Below are positions 1 through 13,169 of a stretch of DNA of 64,000 nucleotides, piece after piece. Each line of letters starts with the position of its first letter. The stretch's first letter is position 1. Origin of the DNA: Trichoplax adhaerens (Eukaryota; Placozoa; Uniplacotomia; Trichoplacea; Trichoplacidae); the NCBI RefSeq assembly GCF_000150275.1, contig NW_002060977.1:176288-240287 (forward strand), written 5' to 3'. The notes under the pieces are model-generated. The model ran no database searches, was not told the DNA's origin, and saw only the letters and a program-made list of their open reading frames with translations. A program made the position numbers and the translations under genes.

Positions 1-1000
1 GAAAACTACTTTAGAGCTAGTCAATGTTAGGGTTATTTGTCCTTTTTATTTTATAGTACTGTATATCTAAATATACAATAAGCATATTTACTTACATAGA
101 GCTAGAAACAATATTGTTTGTAGATTTGTTCGATGTCCACTTGATAAGATAAATAGTAAGCATATGACATGGAAGGCTACCAGACCTAGCAACCATCTTT
201 CAGTCCAGTCAATCTGGAATTCACGTGAATTCATTATATTAAAATTTATACCTGGTATTGCGAAGATGTATTGACCCCAAAATACTCGTCCTTATTAACG
301 TTTGAAGTCTTATCTATTCTTGCTATTATAACCACCAGCCAATGAAGATTGTATACTACAGTTAGTTATCCTACATTGATATCCTTACTGCTTTAGATAG
401 CAACTATCAATGCTAATAACGACGACAGTACTGCTTTATATTGAAGTCTATCCCTTTCAGCTATACTTGCTTAACAAACACGTCAATTGTCTAACTAGTT
501 TAATTTTGTATCATGTAATCCAGTTACGCAACATGGAAAGTCATGTTTACCTTACCGTTAAAATCAATTTCCAAATGCTATCTATAACTTGGCCATTTTC
601 TAAGGCCAATATTGTTTCTATATCTGCAGCAGCATCGTTATTCGTTTTCGCCATTGCTTGTTGAGTCAATTAGTTGGCGTTCAATTATATATGATAACCA
701 AATTTACAAGTATCGATGAATACAATCTCACCAGTTAGGCGATCACTTGCAATTGCGATTGACGTACGAAGCAATCAGTCCAGTATATTATGTGTACTAC
801 AGTACTGTACAGTTTACAATTTTCTGTAATATACAAGGAAGAAACTAAATGCAAAGGCTTTTGGAAGCACCTCTAATATCCAATTTACAAGATCGATCCT
901 ACAAAGGCCGTTGTTATTGATAAGAACGCAGTCTTGCCGTTGCAAACTTACTTTACATCATTGCCAAGCATCCATCCATTGATCGATTGTAATGCAGTAG
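1..1000. other. Non-coding stretch, no gene recognised
   Basis: AT-rich sequence without a convincing exon. An open frame of 84 codons lies at 410-664 on the plus strand, but it has no flanking splice signals that extend it, no family I recognise and no homology to the nearby genes. I treat it as chance. Short GTACTGTACAG-type palindromes begin to appear around 790-810 and lead into the repeat block further right. Confidence 0.6.
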
Positions 1001-1017
1001 GAGTATGCGGTGATGTT

Positions 1018-1720
1018 GTGAACTGCAATCAATGATCGATCATCTTGGTATAATCGTATTAAGAGATTTCTCATTTTTCGAATTCTCAAGTACTGTAGAT
1101 CCACGTCACCGATGCTGTACAGCACAGTACTGTACTGTACAGTACAGTACACTGTGCAGTACGGTACTGTGGAGTCTAGACTGTACACTGTACTGTCGTA
1201 CAGTACAGTACAGTACGAGAGACTTCCAAGGCTTACAGTACAGCACACTGTTCACAGTACTGTACAATACAAACTAGAAGAGAAGAGTGACAACGCTTTA
1301 TAATGTACTGCACTACGAGTAATTTCGAGTACTGTACATTGTACAAGTACTGTAGTGAAAAGCCTGTTCGCTCGCAAGTGAACTGCAATCAATGATAGAC
1401 TTGATAGTTATGGTATAATCGTATTAAGCGATTTCTCATTTTTCGAATTCGACTGTACTGTACTGTAGATTCACGTCACCGGTACTGTACACTGTGCAGT
1501 ACACTGTTCAGTACTGTACACTACGAGGGACTTCTAAGGCTTATAGTACCGTACAGCACAGTACAGTATTAGTCTTAGGTAGAAGTCCTTGACTGTACAG
1601 TATGGGCCTACTGTACAGTGTACAGTACACTACAGTACAGTACAGTCAAACCCTAAAAAACTGTACTGTACTGTACACTGTACAATGTACAGTACTGTAC
1701 AATCTACACGTACAGTATCA
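1018..1720. repeat. GTAC/ACTGT palindromic simple-repeat block within a roughly 361-bp tandem duplication
   Basis: The stretch consists largely of overlapping palindromic words such as GTACAGTAC, TACTGTACTGTAC and CAGTACTG, so each strand reads almost like the other. Two unit starts are visible: a segment beginning GTGAACTGCAATCAATGAT at 1018 recurs at 1379, each followed by a GGTATAATCGTATTAAG segment, TTTCTCATTTTTCGAATTC and then a new GTAC-rich run. This is a two-copy tandem duplication whose arms carry the palindromic satellite. Apparent open frames here on both strands are translations of the repeat (rich in Tyr, Thr and Val) and are not genes. Confidence 0.85.
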
Positions 1721-1721
1721 T

Positions 1722-2139
1722 CATATATGAATTAATTGGCGTGTAATTAATTTGTTTAACCTTTATTTCATGCTATGTCCTTGCTCTACCAACTGATATC
1801 GATGCCATCATAACGCCAAGTACACCATATGTGAATTAATTGGCGTGTAATTAATTTGTTTATCCTTCATTTCATGCTATGTCCTTGCTCTACCAACTGA
1901 TATAGATGCCAAAATAACGCAAAGTACATCATATATGAATTAATTGGCGTGTAATTAATTTGTTTATCCTTCATTTCATGCTATTTCCTTGCTCTACCAA
2001 CTGATATAGATGCCATAATAACGCAAAGTGCATCATATATGAATTAATTGGCGTGTAATTAATTTGTTTATCCTTCATTTCATATGTTATGTCCTTGCTC
2101 TACCAACTCATATGGATACCATGATAACGCAAAGTACAA
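1722..2139. repeat. 104-bp tandem repeat, four copies
   Basis: Copies start at 1722, 1826, 1930 and 2034, each with CATATATGAATTAATTGGCG or a near variant, giving an exact 104-bp period. Each unit holds GTAATTAATTTGTTTA, then TCCTTGCTCTACCAACTGAT, then AACGCAAAGTACA. Copies differ by a few substitutions; the last has a 2-bp insertion (CATATGTTATG instead of CATGCTATG). No open frame or structured RNA is evident. Confidence 0.92.
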
Positions 2140-2449
2140 TTTATTTATCGTGCAGGCGTATACGTACGTCTATGTTGTTATTTGTTAGCTATGCTCGTAT
2201 TTAATACTTTTTCCCGAATCGTGCTGTTACAGTAATAAAAATGAAACTATCGTAAAGCCAATTAGATACGGACGTCTACAACACTAGTATTACAACTTGC
2301 TACATTATGTACATGAGGACGAAGAAGTGCATAGTACATACTAGACCCATTTATATCCATTGGTCATCGCCTATTAGTGTGTAAACCTTAACTGACTTCA
2401 TATTGAATGCCCCATGATTTTCGTAAAGCAATTTCTCGCTGACGCCTGT

Positions 2450-2631
2450 GGTCCTTAGTTTTCACGAATTTTCAACACAATGCCATTCATTTACTGATAT
2501 AGACTTATAATAATCTTCTATAGATTATGTATTAAGTTATGGTCTTTAGTTTTCATGAATTTTCAACTTAATGCCATCCATTTACTTCTATAGACTTATA
2601 ATAATCTTCTATAGATTATATATTAAGTTAT
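2450..2631. repeat. 91-bp direct duplication
   Basis: Two adjacent copies (2450-2540 and 2541-2631) share GGTC[C/T]TTAGTTTTCA, AATTTTCAAC, AATGCCAT and a long end segment with TATAGACTTATAATAATC and ATTAAGTTAT. Divergence is low. No function is suggested. Confidence 0.8.
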
Positions 2632-3246
2632 AAGGTAAGACATGGAAGGAAGTGATAATATTATATCCCTAATAATATTATTAGTGCTATCAAAATTCAT
2701 GCATATTCGAATATACATTATCATTGTGGTGGTAGCAAAGTTAATTGCAATCTTCATTTATACTAGTATGTATCACAACGAGGCTTTCATAAAATGAACT
2801 AATCAATAAATGGTTTAGTAGGAATTAATTAACATAAGAATAACAACAACGTCAATGCAAAGATATATTTTAGACGTAGACAGCATTGGCAATGCGTTGT
2901 CATGGGAATAAATTAACAAATTCTCCATTTTCTTTAGGACAAGAGTCGTTTATCTTTGTCTTTCTGAATAATTAACAAACACAATAGGCGGATAGCGCAT
3001 GTCCTCATATTCATCTTATAGAGCTATTTTAAGCTATACTCAATGCTATAATTTATATATGCTACTGTCTATGTCATCAAAGAATAGGGCATTGGAAATG
3101 TTGCTTTAGCAATAGCTAATATCATAAATACAGTCTGTTCAAAGACACATTAGTTAGTTCAAATAAGATCACAGGGCGCAACGATAGTTTCTATTTGAAA
3201 TCTCTGAAAAAATATAACTCATTAGGGTTATCAATATTAAGCCAGA

Positions 3247-5230
3247 ATGGCTACAGGGTTGCAAACACGTACGAAAAAGTCACCAATCGATTTAAACAAT
3301 CCACTAGCATTGCCTTCGGAATGTCGCTCGCCTCTTTTAATTTTAAGTATTGGGCAAACAACCATTGGTATAGCATCATTTCTACTAGGAATCATTGGTT
3401 TTTTACTCCCAAACAATCAGCTAAATGGCGCAATCGTTCTTGGAGTCAATATATGGGCAGGATTGATTGTACGTAGAATCCAAAAATTTTAGATGATGTA
3501 ATCATCGATATTGACAAAAGTTTATGCAATACAGTAGTGAGTTTATAAAAATCTATTAAATGGTAAGCGTAATGACAAAAGTGTTTATGATGGGAATAGT
3601 TCCATCACGGACTTTTCCACGGTAAGAAAGATAGTGAATACGATATAAAAAATCATATTAGTCTATCAGTTGAATTGATCAACGCTCGTCAAGTCATTTC
3701 TTTACATTTTGAGCTTATACTCTAAAGTTATTGCGTTTATGTAAAACTCGGATATTCGTAAAACGTTGGTCTAATGATTATTGAAATACGTTAGTATACT
3801 TTCTGTAATGATACCAATCATACTATTACCTGCCGGGAATAGTTTATTCTTATTACTTTCTCTGCAATTCAATCGTTAGTGCACTTTAAACTCGAATTGA
3901 TATTAAAAAGTCAACAACGAATTATGTTCCGATCATATAAATTTATGACATGTCTTCCTATAATACTAATTATAAACTCGTAAATTAGATGAACGCTACA
4001 CAGTCAACGATATAGTATCTTACTGTCATATAGTGTAGTTGTATAATGTCTCTTCCTGTAATACTAATTATCTATAATCGTAAATTTGTAGATTCGGTGA
4101 ACTCTATAATGTTATTAAGTTTGGCATTAATTTATTTTCACTCACTCAATATTTATTTCTACCTAATTTTTATCGACGATAAATTTTGCCTGTAGCTGTT
4201 TCTGGGCTAGATTTGTAGTGGGCTATTTCATAATATGCTCAATCGATTTACTAGTACTATAGCTACGATAAACTTATTGATGAGGTAACCGTTAATTACA
4301 TTGGGTTAAACTTAATAATTTCACTAGGACGAACTTTATCAATTACCATTAAATCACTTAACCATTTTATTTTCATCTTTTCCTCGATCAAATTTATAGT
4401 ACATGTTAACTGGTGCAACTGGCCTTAGCCTTCATAGCAAGCATCAAAGTTACATGGTGAGCCATTAACGGTTAAAGGAATTTATATATCCACCTTAAAC
4501 CGGATACATATTGATTTGAAGTAAAATAAGAGGATCAAAAATTGACAATACTGAAAAATTTTATTTTGTTTCTGTTTGTATCTTTTGTTGAAGATTTGAA
4601 ATAATTTTCTTTATTTCGTTCTTTAGACACATTTATTTTTTTCCTTTTCTATGCTGAGTGTGGCTCTGACATTTGTGCACTTTTTTATCTTCCTGGGATT
4701 TTCCTTGATTAATGATCGTGCTATTGATACAAATTGGTTAAGTATCACAAGCGGAGTTCTGGCAGGTTTAGAACTTATATTTAGCTTGATAAGCATGGCA
4801 TTACTAGGCAATTTCGTTTATTGTCGACCAAATTATACGGTAATTTAATAGCAGTACGACTTCATCGTTTTAATTTGACTTATTCCTTAATAATGTTTAC
4901 AAAATTAGATTTTTTAAAAACCGTCTCATTACTTTACCGCATCATTAGGCAATCGGATTCGTTGATATAGCAAATATTCAAACGGAAAAGAAAGCTATCC
5001 AATATGTTTCACAAACGACGTATCCTCGACAATCAGGTATTAAATATTGGCAACAACAAAGGCCATGTACAGTTGTAATACAGCTTGGCCACTATTTTGA
5101 ATGAATAATCATACCTTTGTTAGCGATCACAATTTATAAGCTTATAAAATTTTGATATTTTGTTATAGATTTCTTACATGGAAAGAAGTTACCTGTTCAT
5201 GAGGCTCTACCGAATTCGTCAATTCCCTAA
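3247..5230 (+). CDS. Four-transmembrane MS4A/CD20-like protein, copy 1 (5 exons)
   Basis: Exons 3247-3468, 4400-4456, 4627-4839, 4949-5036 and 5169-5230 join with phases 0, 0, 0, 1 into 213 residues ending in TAA. Donors are GTACGT, GTGAGC, GTAATT and GTATTA; acceptors all end in TAG. TM1 lies at about residues 30-54; TM2 at about 61-85 carries GVNIWAG, resembling the G-x-x-x-W-G-G motif of MS4A proteins; TM3 is at about 97-120 and TM4 at about 128-156, ending NFVYC. The N-terminus (about 29 residues) and C-tail (about 55) are cytoplasmic by analogy, since MS4A proteins are plasma-membrane or endosomal adaptors. The 57-bp second exon is too short for ORF finders; it was found by matching phase, splice sites and the paralogues. 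The start is the first ATG in frame (AGAATGG). An AATAAA at 5287-5292 is a candidate poly(A) signal. Tetraspan-like alternatives cannot be excluded, but there is no tetraspanin CCG loop. Confidence 0.82.
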
Positions 5231-5299
5231 AACAGATACTGAATTATAGGGGATATGAATAACCAAATAAGGGCCTTATAAATTAGAATAAACTCGACG

Positions 5300-8200
5300 A
5301 AAGTCTATGGATAGACTTCATTATTTCAAAGACAAAAATGATTACCGCAAGTATCATTGGCAATTTGAAAGAGAATTAAAGGAAAATTAGCATAATTTCA
5401 GGAGAAATGAATAAATAATTGGATTCTATACCGTGAGTTAGACTTGTAGCATCGATGTTGATAAGCCATACTTCTGAAATATGATGTTTTATAAAGACTT
5501 CATAAACTGTTATGCCTACTTTCGTTTAGCTAGTAAGGCATTTTTACTACGAAGTAATGGTAACATATTGCAGCCATGCAATTTTAGATACTTATCAGGA
5601 TATTAACTTTGTTTTCGGAATTTAAAAAAGTGGATGCTATCCATTCAATATGAACATTAAAATTGGGCAACGTATTATTCTGTATCTGCATTAAAGTTGT
5701 TATTCTTAATGTTATAAATTTCATAAGCAATCTCCTGCTGAAATTTTACTGGAATCTAAATGATACTAGCGAACATAGGATCACGCTACGTATTAAAGAA
5801 TTTCCTGGAGAACTAAATTTAAAGAGTTTTATCAAAATATAATAAATGTTACACTATGGGATTATATAATGATTCATTGTTCGACAAAATCGAAAAAATT
5901 AATTTACAGTTTTACTTTACATTTTGAATATAATGGCTTTTGCTATGCGCTATGTATAAGTTTTGAATTTCTGTTTCATTTGTATGATACGAACAGAATA
6001 TGAGTCTACTACAATACTGCTTAAGTTTAAAAACTAATTGTAAATATGCTTAGTAACAAAGAATATGGAAATATAGGGAATTTTTTTATCCATCATATTT
6101 GTATACCGCAATTAAAGCGGTATTATTTTCTAGTTTATCATTACTCAACATAATAAATTCAGTACTTTAACCTACATGTTTCATCATTATGATTTTTTTT
6201 AATGATTTCAATTTAAAATTTACACTTCTGCCATAGTTCCCTTAAATTGATCAATGCTTGTATGATATCAGGTAATACTTAATCAAAATTATCGGATATG
6301 TGAGATTTTATCAGTGAATATTAATAAAATTTGGCTTTAACCATCGCACTTGTAGCGCACTCATTCTAATTAAGGATCCTATATTTAAATAGCTATCAGC
6401 ATCAAGTTTTTTAGCAAGAAATAACTAAGCGTTATTTTTCGTTATGTATCATACCGGAAATTACTTTGAAACTATGAATTTAATGATGTATCTTAGTATA
6501 CGGGGACTGGAGTAGTAAAATCAAAAGCGCATTGGTAAAGTCTCTATGCATTATTATAATTTATTCAGAATATTATGATATCTATCAGATAGCTATTATT
6601 CAGTATGAAGAGTTACTATACCTTAGGCTTCAATTATTTTCACGTTGATTTCGTAGGATAATTGTAACGATTTATGATTGTATACTACGTTTAATTATTA
6701 ACATGCTTGCGCATTTGCTCATGCTACGGAGAAGAATAGGCAAGGATTTATCTGCCAAGATATAAGATAGAAACGAATCTTTGACAAAAGATAACCTCTA
6801 CGGCGGCCTTAAGCTACTCATATGTTATCTATGGGCATTGAATAATAGACTAAAGCGATACAGATACCGTCTTCTTCACTTTCTGTCCTGTATCAATGGT
6901 ACTACCAATACTATTAAGATTTTTAAATATTTAAATAAATTATTGTAATATTTAAAGTTCTATAAGATCGTTCAGCTTTGCATGTAGGTCAGCGACAGCT
7001 ATGATAATCTGAGGGTAGTAAGTGACTGAAAGAAAACTAAGAGAAGAATAACAGTAGAGTGTATTTGTTTTAAAGAGTTTGTTAAAGCCATGGTTACGCG
7101 TGTTAGAAAACCAGATCAACACATATAGGTCTGCTAGCGACCGAGAGAATATCAATCAGAAAATAACTGCTTTTGAGGTGATTAAATATTAATATCAATG
7201 CATAGTATAATGGGTTTAAACCAAATTACACTTTACGTAATTGCGATATGCAGTACTGTATGACTAGATCAAGTTAAAATGTGATATATATCTAAGATAA
7301 AACGCTACTTACTGCCGCTAGACTACGTGAATAAGTAAACTCTACGCCATCAAACCATGACTTCTAGAATTGGCATTATAATAGACAAGTAGACCTATTT
7401 ATTCCTAGCGGAACACTTTAAGGTATCTTGAAAGTTCAATAACTTTCTTGATTTTAAATGCTGAATTATATATTCTATTTGACCTTTGAAATAAATACTT
7501 GTTGTAAATAAATTATTGATATAAAAGAAATCTGGTACTCATGAGAATTTAGTAAAATAAAAAGTATTTAACTTTCATAGTAAGAAGGCAGTGGAATTAT
7601 AATCAGAGAATTAATGGAACATTATAGTTGGAGAGCTAATTTAACGACAAAGTTAAAAAGAGTATAACAATATTTACTAAGTTTGATTATATGCAAATCA
7701 AGATTTAAGATCAAATCTTGTTTCAATAGCCTACACAAGATCATTGTATTAAGCCCATCATATGAATGATCTATGAAAATCATTGTTATTAAAGGGTCTG
7801 CAGTACTGATAGAGATTAATGAACAATAAAATAACGGGATCATAACTGACTATTTTACATAATTAGAATAAGTACAGCCTAGGTATAGACAATTATTGTC
7901 ATGACCACATTGACTCTTATGCATTTACTGACATTAATAGTTAGCAGAATAAAATATACGCGGATTTCTTACCTTTCCAAGTCACAATAGGCCTACAGCA
8001 CTTTAACTGCTGACAGCAGATGATATTATATTATTTTAGGGATTGGTATGCAGTGCTCAAGTCAGCATCCAGTATTTTAGGAGAGAAAATAATAGACATC
8101 TGAGCCGAATTAAGAGAATATAATCCTACATTTACTTCACTTTTTAAGCCCACATAAAATTAAATATTTGGACATCGTGCATTTAATATAGGTTCGTAAT

Positions 8201-9440
8201 ATCATCAGCAATAGCGTATATATTTCGTGCCGATAAAGTTATTTTATATTATAACTAGTGTTAATCCCATTCTATGAAAGGATATACTGGGCTAGTAAAG
8301 TTCAATAGATATACAGTACTTGATAGGGTTATATTAGATAAAAATGTGTAGCCCGAAACAGGATAATTAATGACAAATAATATTGAAATCTTTTGCTATT
8401 TGATCAAGGATCATATCATGCAGCATTAGTGCAATCTTTAGCATATGGCACTATACAAGTATATAAAGAAGCAGAAAAGTAAGGTGTATATTACATTATG
8501 TAGCATTCGATGTCCTTCTGTTTTAAGACATATTAGTAATTTAGATTATGTAAATTTAATATTAACAATTTTATATCAATTAATAGTGTTGCTTAATTTT
8601 ATATTACAGCGTCATGCATATCTTAATATTATTAAAGTAATTCTTAAGCCCATAGAAAAGGATAGCAATAAACTGAATCTTATGATTGAATTATTGCCAA
8701 GGCTTAGAATTCATAGGCTTGAAATCAGTAATACCATCAACAAACGTACGAGCATTATTTTTTATATATTTGCTCTGTAGCAGAGGATACACGATGGTTT
8801 ATATTCATTCCTATTTAATTCTATGAACGACAGTGCCTATGCTGCTATTTTTAGCTCATTATTGCTTATTCAAAGAATTGAAACAGTAATTATACGCTAG
8901 ACCATGGAAATAATTATGGACTTCATCACAATCAAATAGTAGGCAACTTGGATTGTTGTTTTTAATCATAACAATGAAACAATTACCGTTATGTTTTGGG
9001 TTATTTTTCTTAAGACTATGGCGATCATCTCTTAGTAATGACGACATGAATGTCATAATGAAGGATTTGAATAGCTTTGATTTTGATTGTAATGTCTAGC
9101 AGGAGATAAAGAAAACTTTAATAATACTGTATTATAACTAATAGCGTCTCGATGTTCGTATTCCTCCTAATTGTCGAATCAAGCAAATATACTACAGTAT
9201 GTGCTATGGATTTAACCAATTTTTTTAGGTACGAAGGAACTATAGCCTTCCCTGCTGCCCCTGTTATGCTTCAATCTTCATGATTCAAGTTTTTCTTGCA
9301 ATATTCTATCAGATTGTCAAATAGTTATTAAGAGAATTATTTTATAATTACGCAGCCTAGATCGATTAAACTAATCAATTTCTGTTCATTCGATATGAAG
9401 TCGAAACCAAGTCGTTTCTGGAAGCAGTTTTGATTAGCAG
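5300..9440. other. Intergenic region without recognisable genes
   Basis: Four kilobases of AT-rich sequence between two four-TM genes. I found no exon pair with matching phases and no homology to the neighbours. A 111-codon frame at 8445-8780 is the longest here. It is Ile/Leu/Lys-rich with no domain I recognise, no paralogue in the window and no splice context, so I do not annotate it as a gene. Confidence 0.55.
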
Positions 9441-9479
9441 CTAACAAATTAATTTATTTCTATCTCTCTCTGTTTTGAA

Positions 9480-10950
9480 ATGGCGGGCTCTTCTGTTTCT
9501 ATACCTCACCACGAAGATCTTATCGTGTCTCGACAAATCCAACGTCTTGCAGTTTACTTTGGGATTTGTCAATTGCTATCCGGCATCGTGTACGTTATTT
9601 GCAGTATTATTGCTATCAGCCAATTTCACGATGAAGCTATTCCACCAGTTAATTACGGTGTAAATTTTATATCAGGATTAATGGTAAATGCTATTATAAA
9701 ATATTGTCACGATTAATGGCAAATTCTATTAGGAAATATTGCCACGATTATTGCTTAAATTTGCTATCATTACTGAACTTTAACAAAATATTGCCATTTT
9801 CTTTGATATTATCAACCCGTTGGCTACTTATTTTATAAAATGCGGTACTTAAACTTAAGGATTATTACTCTTTTCCATTTGATAAATGAGACTTTTTCTT
9901 AAAATATCAGCTTCTCAGCTTAATTATTGATTTAAATCCAAAGTTTTGGTACTTTAGAAACCTTGTCTTTATTCAATGTTGAATATCAATTAAGTAATGA
10001 ATGCATCTTGATTCTATATTATTAACCAAAGTAAAGCTCATTTTATTTGTTATACCTAGTTCTGTTTAACAGGAATTTTGTCAGTAATATGCCTATATCA
10101 ACCGGAATTACAATATGTAAGTTAATACACGTTTATTCTGGTGAGTTCATCTTCTTTAAACGGAGAGGTTACTTGAGTGAGTTATGACTTGTTTTTCACT
10201 TCTGCTTACGAAAACGATTTTCATTATCTAAGTAAGATAAATACTTACGTAGATGTTTCCATAATTTTGTCGATAGATCAAAGTCTTACTCGTATCTTCA
10301 ATTATGAACATTGCTTTATGCACTGTTGTTATTATCCTGTCAACTAAAGCCATGCTTTATCGTGGATATACAGAAATAACTTGGTACAGCGTAACATTAA
10401 CCTTTTCAGGTTTCATTAGTATATTTTTCTGCCTGGCCACGACAATTGCTTCCGCTATCAGCGTCTTCAAGCAGCCGCAACTTAGTAAAAGACAAGAAGT
10501 AATAATTATTAAAGCAAAGTATCAAATAATCTTAAGGCTTTATATTCATGAGCGGTGTATAAAGACTATCAAATGTGATTTGAGAGATCATAAATTAAAC
10601 TTAGGACTTCACTTCAAGTTCATATCATAGATGGCCTACCATTCTATATTTACTTATCTGAGCAAAATTAAGAAAGAGAAATTGAAACAAAGCAGATTAA
10701 TTTCTAATGGTTATTTTCATTTCCCTTTTCAGTCTTGTTCCGAAATAGCCAATATGGTAGTCAATAGACAGACTCAAAGCAATAAAGGTGGTAAGTTGTA
10801 GGTCCTTATTCTACAATATAATACAAATTTATTCTTAAATAGAATGAGAAATAGAGAGACAAGATCAATAACATCCCTTTAGCATTTGAACTTTCCTTGT
10901 ACTCAATTACACTTATAGATAACTTCCCCATACAATTTCCAAAAAAGTAG
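9480..10950 (+). CDS. Four-transmembrane MS4A/CD20-like protein, copy 2 (5 exons)
   Basis: Exons 9480-9683, 10060-10116, 10277-10498, 10733-10790 and 10919-10950 give about 190 residues with the same phases (0, 0, 0, 1) as copy 1. Exon 2 (57 bp, read FCLTGILSV...) aligns residue by residue with copy 1 exon 2 (YMLTGATGL...). Exon 3 aligns from its first codon (IKVLLVSSIMNIAL against THLFFSFSMLSVAL), which fixes the acceptor at 10277. TM1 is at about 23-47, TM2 about 56-80, TM3 about 90-113, TM4 about 122-150. The Trp of the TM2 motif is replaced (GVNFISG). The final acceptor is uncertain: AG at 10882 or at 10918 both keep the TAG stop at 948-950 of the 10-kb block in frame; the second matches copy 1 (TATAG|AT). 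AATAAA at 11127-11132 is a possible poly(A) signal. Confidence 0.8.
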
Positions 10951-11639
10951 ATAAAATATGTGTGAGCTACCACAAATGAAGTAATCGTATTCCAGCTCTA
11001 AAATTCTTATTAACTTATTTTTAATACTGAGAAAATTTAGCGATGTTTTAAATATTAATCTATTATTTTATAATAGTAAAATAATTAGTATTAAAGTATA
11101 TCTGTCACGACAATGAATCTTCATACAATAAATAAATATAAGAAGATAGTAGTTTATCACAGAATCAGAACTCTGCAATTAAGGGTAACAGTTGTTTTTA
11201 GTTTCGTTGTTTTCAAGGCCATTTGTCTTAAACAGAAAGCTTTATTCATATCTGTTTTCTTCGCTCTTAGTGACCTGAATATATTGCTTAAGTTTCATTT
11301 ATATTTTGTATAGCCGTCGGTTTGACTTTCTGTCTTTCCACTATACTTGTCCATTTCATCGAGATCATGAAAGATGTCGCATAACTTTCACCTAGGATAA
11401 TAAATCTTCGAAAACAAAACTTTACTTTTATTTAAAAAATTATTTCGATGATAGGATGGATACTTATGAGAATCATTTTATTTGAAAAAGTGCTAAAAAA
11501 TGATAAACTGTTCTTGTTCGTCGTGAACGGATATAGGCATGTAGTTTACCATATTTGAGACTTAATGATTTTATTAATAATATATTGCTAACGTAGATAA
11601 GCTGATTGAAAAATAATTTCAGTATATTCGTAATACCAT

Positions 11640-12580
11640 AAATAAAGGGTGATCTAGGAATAACATATCAAATAGCTAATTTAGGCTACATTAGAACTGT
11701 GGCATACCGCAAATTTGTTTCCTTTACATGATGGCTACAAAGAGTATAGTCAATATCTTAAAAATTTATTCAAAGATAAAAGATTTTTAAATCAACACCC
11801 ATTTTCGATATGCTGCAATTGATTTTTACGAAAGAAATAAGTGAAAAGTAATCGGTAGTTTTTATTTTTCGTACCGCATAGATTTGGCAGTTGACATGCA
11901 AAATAAAAAGAAAGTAGCTGACTTCTTTTATCCGTAAGAATATATACAAAATATTAATCTCTAAGTTGAAGGTCGTAAGTATTAGTGAATATTTTACTGT
12001 AATAATGATATCCTCATTGATCATAGCATAAAATAAAGTAAAAATAATACATCAAATTGCTGATTCAGGTCACATTAGAACTCTAGCACATCATAAAGTA
12101 ATTTTATTTATGATCAATGTCTTAAAAACTTGTTCCAAGTTAAAAAATTTTTAATCTATATTTATCTTGGACATACTACGGTTGATTTATATCAATTTGA
12201 TCGTGCAGAATGGCATGATTGATTGGACATTCCTGCAGAATTATATGATTGATTTGTTGGTTATTTGTGAAGAATGGCACGATTGATTAGACATTCTAGC
12301 TGAATGTTTAATTCTTTAGAATGTCAGTAATAATGCCATCAAGGCAATAAATAAGATATCAACAGCAACATAATATTTGTACTGCATAAGCTCGATAATT
12401 AATATTCTAAATAAAAATAAAGCAATTGATTTCATTTTATCCATAAAGAATATGTACCGAATATTGCTCTCTAGGTTGATATTAGTATATATGTTACGGG
12501 CTCGTATTAGCAAATATTTTATTATAATAATGATCTTCAGAATGATCTTAACATAAAATAAAGTAAAGATATTTTGAACT
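11640..12580. repeat. Diverged tandem duplication of about 0.4-0.5 kb
   Basis: The segment from about 11,660 (ATCAAATAGCTAATTTAGG, ACATTAGAACT) recurs from about 12,050 (ATCAAATTGCTGATTCAGG, ACATTAGAACT). Both copies later share AAGAATATxTAC, ATTTTAxTGTAATAATGAT-like runs and end in CATAAAATAAAGTAAA (about 12,026 and 12,550). The minus-strand open frames in each copy follow the duplication and have no recognisable product. Confidence 0.65.
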
Positions 12581-13169
12581 AACAATATCGTAATAAATAT
12601 AACCCAATTTTATACTTTAACAGTAAAAATCGATATTATGCGATAGGAGGTTGTAATATTTTCAGCTAATTGTAGTTTATAGTGGGTGAATAATAGGAAG
12701 AAACGATGCTTTGGTAATGATTCTAGTATAAGACTGTAAGCGAACCGACAGTAATAGCAGGAGACTATTACTCGGTCATTACAGAAGTTAAGCTCTTATA
12801 TGCCGGTTATGAAACCCGTTATTGTATAATGTATGATATCATACCAGCTTTTTATCTCTTTATAATTTTGAGACACTCTTAAGTCGACTAAAGTAAATAT
12901 AAGGCTAGTCAATTATGGTTTATCGATCGTGGCGCTAATTGCTTTTGAAAATCCTATTATTTTCGTGTACACTAAGCTAGATTTGATCCAGAACTGTCTA
13001 CATGTGTATTTAGTGCTTTCTGCAGTTGTTACAGTGTGATACACTGTAATATCGAGATTATAGCAAAAACGCTTATGTTAGGATAATTTTGTAGATTTAT
13101 CCTTTTATGAAGATGTCACTACCCTCACTTGTGGCAAAGGAAAGTAAAGAACTCTAGTGTAGTTACTTA

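Noticed and set aside
410-664. 84-codon plus-strand open frame near the left edge
   Set aside because: No splice partner, no recognisable domain, no paralogue in the window, and a length that chance allows in this sequence.
958-1303. Overlapping open frames on both strands (63-96 codons)
   Set aside because: They translate the palindromic GTAC-type repeat; the peptides are low-complexity Tyr/Thr/Val strings.
3195-3476. 93-codon frame overlapping the first exon of four-TM copy 1
   Set aside because: Out of frame with the hydrophobic, paralogue-supported exon; a shadow.
4623-4811. 62-codon minus-strand frame
   Set aside because: Antisense shadow of the TM3-TM4 exon of copy 1.
8445-8780. 111-codon open frame, the longest outside the named genes
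   Set aside because: Ile/Leu/Lys-rich, no motif I can name, no introns or homologue here. I considered a retroelement fragment but saw no conserved catalytic motif.
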